Positions 1-5,570 of a DNA stretch of 5,570 nucleotides are shown here, one piece after another. The DNA lies in assembly GCA_015660155.1 (NCBI GenBank), contig DQLO01000400.1, forward strand, positions 1 to 5,570, in the 5' to 3' direction. How positions within the stretch are numbered: the first letter of the stretch is position 1; every line of letters begins with the position of its first letter. Both the position numbers and the translations under genes were made by a program. The notes under the pieces were generated by a model. That model made no database searches. It had not been told where the DNA came from and saw only the letters and a program-made list of their open reading frames with translations. The DNA comes from Verrucomicrobiota bacterium (GTDB taxonomy: Bacteria > Verrucomicrobiota > Verrucomicrobiia > Limisphaerales > UBA1100).

Positions 1-1140
1 CTGAAGCCGGATGCACCGTCGGAAATCCGCGGCAAATACAATCCGGCCCGCACGAATATCCCCGGACTGCACCTGAGCGATCAATTGCCGAAGCTGGGCA
101 AGTGCGCCGATAAATTTTCCCTGATCCGCTCTATGCACTCCTTCTGCTCCAAGCATGGGGAAGGGGATGTGGACATTATGTGTGGCAGCCCACGCGACAA
201 GAACCTGCAGGCGCCGGGCATAGGCGCGGTGTTGAGCCGGCAACAAAAACAGCAGGCGCCGATTCCGCCCTTTGTGCATTTGGGGGACATGAAGCATCCG
301 GCCCACAGCGCCCCGGGCTACGGCGGATATCTGGGCCGCGCCCATGATCCCTTTCTTATCAAGGACGATCCCAATGCCGCCAACTTTTCCGTGCCGACGT
401 TTGATGCGGCCGAAGGGGTGGATGTCAGCCGGCTGTCCGGTCGCGCGCATCTGTTAAAATCGCTGGACCGATTTCAGGCAAACGCCGAGCAACAGCTGGA
501 GTTTGCCCAAGAGCATAATGCCTTTACCGAACAGGCCTTGAGCTTGGCTACCTCCACCAAGGCCAAACGGGCGTTTGATCTTTCCAAGGAACCGGCCCGG
601 CTGCGCGATGCTTACGGGCGCAACAACGTGGGGCAGGGGATGTTGTTGGCTCGCCGATTGGTGGAAGCCGGTGTGCGGTTTGTTACCATTCAAGGCTACA
701 AGGATACGGGCATTTACGCGTGGGATCATCACTGGGGAATTTTCCCGCACCTTGACCAGCAACTCCCGATTTACGACACGGCCTATTCCGCGCTGCTCAA
801 TGACCTGGATGACCGCGGGATGCTCGACACCACGCTGGTGATCACGGCCGGCGAATTCGGTCGCACCCCCAAGCTCAACCAAGACAAGCGCGGGCCGGGC
901 CGCGATCACTGGGCCAGTTGTTTCAGCCTGACGATGGGTGGCGGTGGCATCCAGACCGGCCGGGTAATAGGGGCCAGCGACAAGCACGGCGCGGTGCCGG
1001 TTGATCGGCCCGTATCCATCGCCGACTTTGCGGCGACGGTCTATCACGTGCTCGGCCTCGATCCGAAAGCCGAATTTGTCGCGCAAGGTCGCGCCATGCG
1101 CATGCTTCCCGAAGGCTCGGTGGTGCGGGAGCTGCTTTAG
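1..1140 (+). CDS. DUF1501 family protein, 5'-truncated by window start
   Basis: The frame is open from base 1 to the TAG at 1138-1140, giving 379 residues. The TTG at 85 is not the start, because residues 1-28 upstream already read as family sequence (KPDAPSEIRGKYNPARTNIPGL). DUF1501 proteins are usually a little over 400 residues with an N-terminal Tat-type signal, so roughly the first 50-100 residues are missing. Visible family landmarks are PPFVHLG near residue 90, YGGYLGRAHDPF near 107-118, AWDHHWG (W241, D242, H243, H244), the GEFGRTPK block (G284-T289) and GRDHW (R301, D302, H303, W304). The C-terminus runs through GGGIQTGRVIGASD and ends with a DFAATVYHVLGLDP segment. The family has an alkaline-phosphatase/sulfatase-like fold, and the D/H residues are plausible metal ligands, but its activity is not established. 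In PVC genomes it commonly follows a DUF1549/DUF1553 gene, which would lie left of this window. Family assignment is strong; function is open. Confidence 0.93.
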   Translation: MKPDAPSEIRGKYNPARTNIPGLHLSDQLPKLGKCADKFSLIRSMHSFCSKHGEGDVDIMCGSPRDKNLQAPGIGAVLSRQQKQQAPIPPFVHLGDMKHPAHSAPGYGGYLGRAHDPFLIKDDPNAANFSVPTFDAAEGVDVSRLSGRAHLLKSLDRFQANAEQQLEFAQEHNAFTEQALSLATSTKAKRAFDLSKEPARLRDAYGRNNVGQGMLLARRLVEAGVRFVTIQGYKDTGIYAWDHHWGIFPHLDQQLPIYDTAYSALLNDLDDRGMLDTTLVITAGEFGRTPKLNQDKRGPGRDHWASCFSLTMGGGGIQTGRVIGASDKHGAVPVDRPVSIADFAATVYHVLGLDPKAEFVAQGRAMRMLPEGSVVRELL

Positions 1141-1143
1141 CCT

Positions 1144-2085
1144 CTACAGCTTGAAGAGTTTTTTCGAGTTTGCAAAGAGCAGTTTGCGTTCAATCTTCTT
1201 GGTTTTGCTGATGCGCCGCACCGCTGCAATCGTGCGGCTCCCTTGGCAGCCGGGGCCGCGACCGATGGAGTCGGCGCAGTCACTGCCGTAGAGGAGTTGG
1301 TTTTGGTGGCGAACAAAAAATTCTTTCGTGTGCGCCTCATCGCGGATCAGTGAATTCAGGCCCGAACCCGCCGAGAGATCGCCGAACATATTTTCGTAGT
1401 TGGAAAGCAACTTATCCGTGATGCCGCCGGGGGTGACTTTGCCTTGCGGGTACATCACTTTCTGCACGTGCTTTTTGTCGATGTTGCCCCACCACGTTTG
1501 CGCGTGGCCGATGAAATTTACTTTCGGGAATTTCTCCAGCGTCTTGTGAAAATTCTCGATGCCGAGGTTGTAAGTGTTGTGCTGGAAATGCAGCAGCATC
1601 GGCACGCCAAATTCCTGCGCCACCTCGGCCACGGCCCACACGAATTTTGAATCGCACGGCACCTTAAATTTTTGCTCGCCAATAATCACCGCGCCGGCTT
1701 TCAGATATTTTTCCAGCTCCTTTTGCATGCCCGGCAAGTCCGGCACTTCATTCGCGCCAAACAAAAACTCCTTCGGATGCCGCCGCGCCATCGCCCGCAC
1801 TGTTTCGTTACCGCCCGTCTTGGCCGCGAGCCCGTTGCTTTTGCCGTTGTGGGTGGACGGCCGATTCACCGGCTTGCCCGCCGGCAGCAAAATGGTCGTC
1901 GTCACTCCCATCGCGCGCTGATGCTTGAGCATCTTTTCATCCGTACGCCCCGCGTAATTTGTGTGCTGGTGAATATCAATAATCGGCTCAGCCTCCGCCG
2001 CGTGCGCTGTGGGCAACAAAGCGCTCGAAGCCAAAGCGGCACCCGTGGAGACAAGAAATCGGCGGCGTGAATGTGCAGAGTCCAT
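1144..2085 (-). CDS. Tat-exported amidohydrolase-2 family metal-dependent hydrolase
   Basis: Reading leftward from the ATG at 2085-2083 to the TAG at 1146-1144 gives 313 residues. The frame stays open to a TTG at 2166, but the ATG is chosen because a twin-arginine signal starts there: SRRRFLVSTG (residues 6-15), a hydrophobic stretch and an AHA site (27-29). The mature protein begins with a TIM-barrel strand carrying the HxH metal motif (IIDIHQH, H39 and H41). Other likely ligands are H166 or H169 (LLHFQH), H194 (NFIGHAQTWW) and D269 (LLYGSDCADS), the H-x-H/H/H/D pattern of the amidohydrolase superfamily (Amidohydro_2, PF04909). The ending LLFANSKKLFKL is the usual last helix. It probably hydrolyses or decarboxylates a small substrate in the periplasm; the substrate cannot be deduced. 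No good Shine-Dalgarno is seen. It is divergent from the propeller-cytochrome gene, sharing 124 bases with it, and converges on the DUF1501 gene. Confidence 0.93.
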   Translation of the reverse strand: MDSAHSRRRFLVSTGAALASSALLPTAHAAEAEPIIDIHQHTNYAGRTDEKMLKHQRAMGVTTTILLPAGKPVNRPSTHNGKSNGLAAKTGGNETVRAMARRHPKEFLFGANEVPDLPGMQKELEKYLKAGAVIIGEQKFKVPCDSKFVWAVAEVAQEFGVPMLLHFQHNTYNLGIENFHKTLEKFPKVNFIGHAQTWWGNIDKKHVQKVMYPQGKVTPGGITDKLLSNYENMFGDLSAGSGLNSLIRDEAHTKEFFVRHQNQLLYGSDCADSIGRGPGCQGSRTIAAVRRISKTKKIERKLLFANSKKLFKL

Positions 2086-2139
2086 ACGCCGAGTTTCGCT
2101 GAACTCAAGCGGTTGGCAATGAGATAATTGAGAAATGGG

Positions 2140-2166
2140 TTGAACCGCCAAAACTTGGCGGTTCAA
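2140..2166. repeat. Perfect 12-bp inverted repeat in the divergent intergenic region
   Basis: The left arm TTGAACCGCCAA (2140-2151) is exactly complementary to the right arm TTGGCGGTTCAA (2155-2166), separated by AAC. It sits 43 bases upstream of the propeller-cytochrome ATG and 54 bases upstream of the amidohydrolase ATG. In the + direction it is followed by AAATTTTCGG, only four Ts, and in the - direction by no T run, so it is not a classic intrinsic terminator. It could be an operator for a dimeric regulator serving both genes, an RNA hairpin in a leader, or one copy of a dispersed palindromic repeat. The structure is certain; the role is inferred. Confidence 0.85.
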
Positions 2167-2209
2167 ATTTTCGGCTTTCGACTTTTCACTTTTTGCTTAT
2201 CCTCGGCCC
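2167..2209 (+). promoter_or_regulatory. Pyrimidine-rich leader before the propeller-cytochrome start
   Basis: Between the palindrome and the ATG at 2210 lies a T/C-dominated stretch with a degenerate period of about eight bases (TTTTCGGC, TTTCGACT, TTTCACTT, TTTGCTTA). No purine-rich Shine-Dalgarno is present; the last bases before the ATG are CCTCGGCCC. An unstructured pyrimidine tract could aid S1-dependent initiation, or the periodicity may simply be drift. No clear promoter hexamers are present. GATAAT at 2123-2128 is the best -10-like word on this strand, but it has no good -35. Confidence 0.35.
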
Positions 2210-5110
2210 ATGAAGTTGGCCGTCCTTTTCGTTGCATTGGTTTTTTCACTGTCCGCTGCTGAGCCGGTGCCGGATCCGAAGGAGTTGCCGCGCATTCCGT
2301 TTACGGCGGCGAAGGATGCGCGCGGGACGTTTACGGTGAAGGAGGGGTTTGATTTGCAACTGGTGGCCGCCGAGCCGTTGGTGGTGGATCCGGTGGCGAT
2401 GTGTTTTGATGAATTCGGGCGGATGTTCGTGGTGGAGATGATTGGCTACTCGGAGCGCCAACACGAAAAGCTCGGGCGCGTGCGGCGGTTGGTGGATACG
2501 AATGGAGATGGGCGGTTTGATCAATCAACGATTTTTGCAAAGGGACTGGCGTGGCCCACGGCGGTGTTTTGCAGCAACGGCGGCGTGTACGTGGGGGTGA
2601 CGCCGGATTTATTTTTTTTCAAGGATACCAACGGCGATGGCGTTTCGGATGTTCAGAAAAAAATCTTCACCGGCTTCGGCAAAGCGCGGCTGAATGTGCA
2701 GGGGATTTTTAACAGCCTGCGCTGGGGACTGGACAACCGCATCCACGGCGCCACCGCGCACAACGGCGGCGACATCACCCAGCCGAGCACCGACGGCAAA
2801 CCGGTGAGCCTGCGCGGTCGCGATTTTTCCTTCGACCCCCGCACGCGGGAATTTCGCGCCGAAAGCAGCACGGCGCAGCACGGGATGACCTTCGACGATT
2901 ACGGGCGCAAATTTGTCTGCAGCAACAGCAGCCACATTCAGGCCATCATTTATCCCTCGCGCTACGCGGGGCGCAATCCGCACTACGCGCTGCCGAGCCA
3001 ACGCGTGGGCATCGCCACCGATGGCGCGGCGGCGCCGGTTTTTCGCCTGAGCCCGGACGAACCGTGGCGCATCGTCCGCACGCGCTGGCGCATCGCCAAG
3101 GCCGTGCGCGGGCCAGTGGAAGGCGGTGGACGCGTGTCCGGCTATTTCACGGCGGCCACGGGCATCACCATTTATCGCGGCGATGCGTTGGGCAAAACTT
3201 TTCGCGGCAACGCTTTCATCGCCGATGCCGGCAGCAATCTCATTCATCGCAAACTTTTGAAATACGACGGCGTGCAACCCATTGCCGTGCGGCCCAAGGA
3301 CGAGCAAAAGCGTGAATTCATCGCCTCGACTGATAACTGGTTTCGCCCCGTGCAATTCGCCAACGCTCCCGACGGATGCCTGTATGTGGCCGACATGTAC
3401 CGCGAAACCATCGAGCACCCGTGGTCCATCCCGTTGTCGATCAAGAAATATCTCGACCTCAACAGCGGCAACAACCGCGGCCGCATCTGGCGCATTGCGC
3501 CCAAGGGGTTCAAGCCACCCAAACGCAAGTTGCCCGGTGAGATGACGTCCGAAGAACTGGTCGCCGCGCTGGCAAGCCCGAATGGCTGGACACGTGACAC
3601 CGCCGCGCGCTTGATTTATGAGCGGCAGGAAAAATCCGTCGTCCCCGCGTTGGAAAAATTGCTCGCAAATCCGTTTGAATCCGTCAGTAGCGTTCACGCG
3701 CTTTGGGCGCTGCGCGGCTTGGGCGCGTTGAAGCCCGTGCATATTTTGCGGGCTTTGAAAACCGGCGAAGCGCAAGTGCGCGTTCACGGGTTGATTTTAG
3801 CCGAGGGTTTTTTGGACAATAAAAAAGTTGCCACGGCTGTTTTGACGCAGTCGGATCACGAATCAGCAGCGGTGCGTTTTCAGTTCGCGCTCACGGCCTC
3901 GCGCCTTCCAAATAGTGATGAAAAATTTCTGGCGTTGGCCTTTGCACTCGGTCGCGCCAATGGCGATCGCTGGAATGAAGCTGTGGTGATGAACGCGCTC
4001 ACCGCCAAACCTGGCGATTTGTTTGTAGCGATGAACCTTGATCTCGGAACTTCTGCCTCGGCCAAGCTTGAGTTGCTCAAGCTCATTGGCCGGCGCAATC
4101 AGCCGCGCGAAGTGGGCAAGGCGATGGAGGTGATCGCGCGGCGTCCGCCCAATTCCGAAACCATCGCGTGGGTCAACGCGCTCGGCAAAGCAGCAGGCCC
4201 ATTGCCCGCGCTGGAAAAGGAAGCGCTGCGCTGGATGACGTTGCCGGTCGCTCAAAAATCGGATGCGGAATTGATCCGCGCGATGCAGTTGGTGGCGCGG
4301 CGCGGCTATGCCTCGGCAAAGCCAGCATTGGCAGACGTGGCGCGCCTGCGCAAATCGGATGCCGCGCGCGTGGCGGTGGTGCGGACGTTGGCGCAGTTCC
4401 GCGAACCGCAAGTGGTGGATGATTTGCTGGCGCTGTGGCCGAAGGGGCCAAAGGCATCGGGCCGTGTGCGGGCGGAAATTTTGGCGGCAATGATCACGCG
4501 GGCCGAACGGGTGGCGGCGTTGCTTGCGGCGGTGGAAAAGGGAGGCGTGGCGAAGGGCGATATTCCGGCGGCCACGATCAATATTTTACGTGGGCAAAAA
4601 GACGTCAAGTTGCGGGCGCGGGCTGTGGCGATTTTTGGCGCGCCGACCAAGGCCAAAACCCGGGTGCAAGTGGTGAAGGAATTTTTGCCCGCGCTGGCTT
4701 TGAAAGGGAATGCGGCGAAGGGAAAAACAATTTTCACCGGTCGCTGCGCGATCTGCCACAAGCACGGCAAAGAAGGCTTCGCGTTGGGGCCGGATTTGGT
4801 GACGATTAAAACGACGGGCCGCGAAAAGATTTTGACCAACTTCATTGATCCCAACCGCGAAGTGCTCGCCAGCTACGTGGCGTACAACATCGCCACCCAT
4901 GACGGCGAAGAAATCGTGGGCCTGCTCGGCGAGGAAACCACCACGCACGTGCGCATCAAACTACCGCTCGGCCAACAACGCCTGTTGCCGCGCGCGCAAG
5001 TGAAAGCCATGCGCAGCGCCGGGAAATCCATCATGCCAGAAGGCCTCGAAGCCGGCCTCACGAAACAGCAAATGGCCGACTTGCTGGAATATATCACCAC
5101 CGTGAAATAG
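2210..5110 (+). CDS. PVC-type secreted dehydrogenase-like beta-propeller/HEAT/cytochrome c protein
   Basis: The protein has 966 residues and starts at the ATG at 2210 with a Sec signal (MKLAVLFVALVFSLSAAEP, cleavage near 17-18). Residues 25-430 form the 'putative membrane-bound dehydrogenase' propeller (TIGR02604 type). It contains VKEGFDLQLVAAEP, FDEFGRMFVVEM, NSLRWGLDNRIHGATAHNGG, AQHGMTFDDYGRKFVCSNSS, DNWFRPVQF (D375) and YRETIEHPWSIP (Y397-P404). Two DxNxDGxxD loops (96-104 and 139-147) look like calcium sites. Residues 440-800 are alpha-helical HEAT-like repeats, for example EELVAALASPNGWTRDTAARL. Residues 830-966 match the Pirellula/Verrucomicrobium-type heme domain (TIGR02603), with CAICH (C846, C849, H850) for covalent c-type heme, GPDL after it, and M942 in IMPEGL as the likely sixth ligand. 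It would act outside the cytoplasmic membrane, probably oxidising a carbohydrate-like substrate and handing electrons to its heme. No cofactor (PQQ or other) can be proven. It is intact and about the usual length. Confidence 0.95.
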   Translation: MKLAVLFVALVFSLSAAEPVPDPKELPRIPFTAAKDARGTFTVKEGFDLQLVAAEPLVVDPVAMCFDEFGRMFVVEMIGYSERQHEKLGRVRRLVDTNGDGRFDQSTIFAKGLAWPTAVFCSNGGVYVGVTPDLFFFKDTNGDGVSDVQKKIFTGFGKARLNVQGIFNSLRWGLDNRIHGATAHNGGDITQPSTDGKPVSLRGRDFSFDPRTREFRAESSTAQHGMTFDDYGRKFVCSNSSHIQAIIYPSRYAGRNPHYALPSQRVGIATDGAAAPVFRLSPDEPWRIVRTRWRIAKAVRGPVEGGGRVSGYFTAATGITIYRGDALGKTFRGNAFIADAGSNLIHRKLLKYDGVQPIAVRPKDEQKREFIASTDNWFRPVQFANAPDGCLYVADMYRETIEHPWSIPLSIKKYLDLNSGNNRGRIWRIAPKGFKPPKRKLPGEMTSEELVAALASPNGWTRDTAARLIYERQEKSVVPALEKLLANPFESVSSVHALWALRGLGALKPVHILRALKTGEAQVRVHGLILAEGFLDNKKVATAVLTQSDHESAAVRFQFALTASRLPNSDEKFLALAFALGRANGDRWNEAVVMNALTAKPGDLFVAMNLDLGTSASAKLELLKLIGRRNQPREVGKAMEVIARRPPNSETIAWVNALGKAAGPLPALEKEALRWMTLPVAQKSDAELIRAMQLVARRGYASAKPALADVARLRKSDAARVAVVRTLAQFREPQVVDDLLALWPKGPKASGRVRAEILAAMITRAERVAALLAAVEKGGVAKGDIPAATINILRGQKDVKLRARAVAIFGAPTKAKTRVQVVKEFLPALALKGNAAKGKTIFTGRCAICHKHGKEGFALGPDLVTIKTTGREKILTNFIDPNREVLASYVAYNIATHDGEEIVGLLGEETTTHVRIKLPLGQQRLLPRAQVKAMRSAGKSIMPEGLEAGLTKQQMADLLEYITTVK

Positions 5111-5126
5111 TTGCGCGACAAAAGAA

Positions 5127-5152
5127 CCATCGCGGCATTCGCGCCGCGATGG
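5127..5152 (+). terminator. Strong hairpin 16 bases after the propeller-cytochrome stop
   Basis: CCATCGCGGC (5127-5136) pairs perfectly with GCCGCGATGG (5143-5152) around a six-base loop. The 10-bp, GC-rich stem lies directly behind the stop codon at 5108-5110, where a transcript end is expected. No T tract follows (CGTGCGGAGG), so it may stabilise the 3' end of the mRNA or act with other factors rather than terminate intrinsically. Confidence 0.5.
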
Positions 5153-5265
5153 CGTGCGGAGGACCCAACCGCCCTCGTCTAATTAAGACCGGTCTAACAG
5201 AAAGCATTCCTTTCAGAACCTGCGTCTTCCGGCGCACTTCAAAAAGCACTCCGGGCAGGGTTACT

Positions 5266-5296
5266 GGTTTACCGGTCGGTACTGGAAACCCTTTTT
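5266..5296 (+). terminator. Candidate intrinsic terminator: hairpin plus T5
   Basis: GGTTT-A-CCGG (5266-5275) pairs with CTGG-AAACC (5282-5290), giving nine pairs with one bulged A and one G-U, around the loop TCGGTA. It is followed by C and TTTTT (5292-5296). This fits a modest rho-independent terminator reading rightward, about 155 bases after the propeller-cytochrome gene, or the end of a small RNA encoded in the gap. Confidence 0.4.
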
Positions 5297-5344
5297 CCCG
5301 TTGGGGGCCACGGTGGATAGGACTTGCACTCTCGCCCCTATGCC

Positions 5345-5373
5345 ATGACACAGCAACGCTCGTGCCATATAAT
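5345..5373 (+). promoter_or_regulatory. Near-consensus sigma-70 type promoter for the nitrilase-family gene
   Basis: ATGACA (5345-5350; five of six matches to TTGACA) is followed by exactly 17 bases and then a perfect TATAAT (5368-5373). Transcription would start near 5380, giving a leader of about 60 bases before the ATG at 5443. The -10 element is embedded in a 17-base AT palindrome (5366-5382), and TGCCAT occurs at 5341 and 5363, overlapping both core elements. This supports independent transcription of the downstream gene. Confidence 0.6.
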
Positions 5374-5442
5374 ATTTATATGCGTGATTGTTAATAACTT
5401 TTCAACTTCGACATTGTTCGGTCCTTTTCGCACCATACACCC

Positions 5443-5570
5443 ATGACTGACACGCGCGTTGCCTCCGTGCAATTTCAACATGCGCCCGGCGACAAAGCCG
5501 CCAACTTCGCCACCGTTCGCCGCTTCACCGCTGAGGCTGCGGAGGCCGGCGTTGAACTGGTGGTGTTTCC
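5443..5570 (+). CDS. Carbon-nitrogen hydrolase (nitrilase family) protein, 3'-truncated by window end
   Basis: The ATG at 5443 opens 42 complete codons that run off the window. The sequence is the typical first beta strand and helix of the nitrilase superfamily (PF00795): VASVQFQHAPGDKAANFATV, then an alanine/glutamate-rich helix and GVELVVFP. In the family a catalytic glutamate normally follows directly as FPE, so it should be encoded just past base 570 of the last kilobase. There is no signal peptide, so the product is probably cytoplasmic. Members hydrolyse amides, nitriles or carbamoyl compounds, or carry out related condensations; 42 residues cannot tell these apart. No Shine-Dalgarno is visible (CACCATACACCC precedes the ATG), and the start is chosen because the fold begins at once. 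It has its own promoter upstream and is likely a separate transcription unit from the propeller-cytochrome gene. Confidence 0.85.
   Translation, partial: MTDTRVASVQFQHAPGDKAANFATVRRFTAEAAEAGVELVVF

Larger units (their letters stand above)
5111..5442. other. 332-base non-coding, hairpin-rich intergenic region
   Basis: No credible gene is seen on either strand. From left to right it holds a strong hairpin (5127-5152); a 10-bp palindrome AGACCGGTCT (5186-5195) with GTCTAA repeated at 5177 and 5192; a hairpin plus T tract (5266-5296); short pairing segments GGGGC/GCCCC (5304-5308 with 5334-5338) and, as an alternative, ATAGG/CCTAT (5317-5321 with 5337-5341); and a promoter with an AT palindrome (5345-5382). 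The last 60 bases before the nitrilase-family start are an ordinary, AT-richer leader. The middle part could be a small structured RNA or a dispersed repeat, but I cannot assign it to a known family. Confidence 0.6.

Noticed and set aside
454..1086. 210-codon open frame on the - strand
   Set aside because: It is antisense to conserved DUF1501 sequence including the GRDHW block; it is a shadow frame.
2086..2166. Extension of the amidohydrolase to an upstream TTG at 2166
   Set aside because: The twin-arginine signal begins a few residues after the ATG at 2085. The 27 extra residues would put a non-signal stretch in front of it, and their coding would be the palindrome itself.
2612..2619. Run of eight Ts inside the propeller-cytochrome gene as a programmed frameshift site
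   Set aside because: The frame is intact across it (LFFF) and the downstream reading is family-typical, so there is no sign of a needed shift. Slippage remains possible but unsupported.
2609..3787. 392-codon open frame on the - strand
   Set aside because: It lies wholly antisense to the clearly coding propeller-cytochrome gene. Long antisense frames are common in GC-rich genes, and the translation shows no domain.
5094..5351. Open frame of 85 codons on the - strand in the same gap
   Set aside because: It runs into the end of the propeller-cytochrome gene, has no recognisable domain and no start context, and mirrors the inverted repeats of the gap.
5303..5368. tRNA-like fold near the GGGGC/GCCCC pairing
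   Set aside because: No cloverleaf can be built: there is no acceptor stem of seven pairs, no T-loop GTTCRA motif and no proper anticodon arm.
5149..5394. Open frame of 81 codons on the + strand
   Set aside because: It overlaps the post-stop hairpin, the T5 hairpin and the promoter, shows no family resemblance, and is rich in R/P/S/T as in read-through of non-coding DNA.

Overview
The window looks like chromosomal DNA from a PVC-superphylum bacterium, most likely Verrucomicrobiota and less likely Planctomycetota. The evidence is the gene families: a DUF1501 protein, a very large secreted beta-propeller/HEAT/cytochrome-c protein of the 'Pirellula/Verrucomicrobium' type, and a Tat-exported amidohydrolase. 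The DNA is moderately GC-rich, and none of the three visible start codons has a convincing Shine-Dalgarno sequence. The phylum is an inference from gene content; no rRNA or other marker is present.

Layout. (1) Bases 1-1140, + strand: the C-terminal 379 residues of a DUF1501 protein, whose start lies before the window. (2) Bases 1144-2085, - strand: a complete amidohydrolase-2 family protein with a Tat signal, tail to tail with the DUF1501 gene (three bases between the stop codons). (3) Bases 2086-2209: a divergent intergenic region with a perfect 12-bp inverted repeat (2140-2166) and a pyrimidine-rich leader. (4) Bases 2210-5110, + strand: a complete 966-residue secreted protein with an N-terminal 'membrane-bound dehydrogenase' propeller, a HEAT-like middle and a C-terminal mono-heme cytochrome c domain (CAICH). 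(5) Bases 5111-5442: a 332-base non-coding region with a strong hairpin just after the stop, a second hairpin followed by five Ts, other short inverted repeats, and a near-consensus sigma-70 type promoter. (6) Bases 5443-5570, + strand: the first 42 codons of a nitrilase/carbon-nitrogen hydrolase family protein, cut by the window end.

How the genes may work together. The three larger products are all predicted or expected to be exported. They belong to families that expand together in PVC bacteria and are often linked to breakdown of complex, sometimes sulfated, carbohydrates. The propeller-cytochrome protein could oxidise a substrate and pass electrons to its own heme. The divergent amidohydrolase could hydrolyse a related compound. 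The shared, palindrome-bearing upstream region makes co-regulation of that pair plausible. The nitrilase-family gene has its own promoter and is probably a separate cytoplasmic function. No substrate can be read from the sequence. I see no mobile element, CRISPR array, tRNA, rRNA or obvious defence system.
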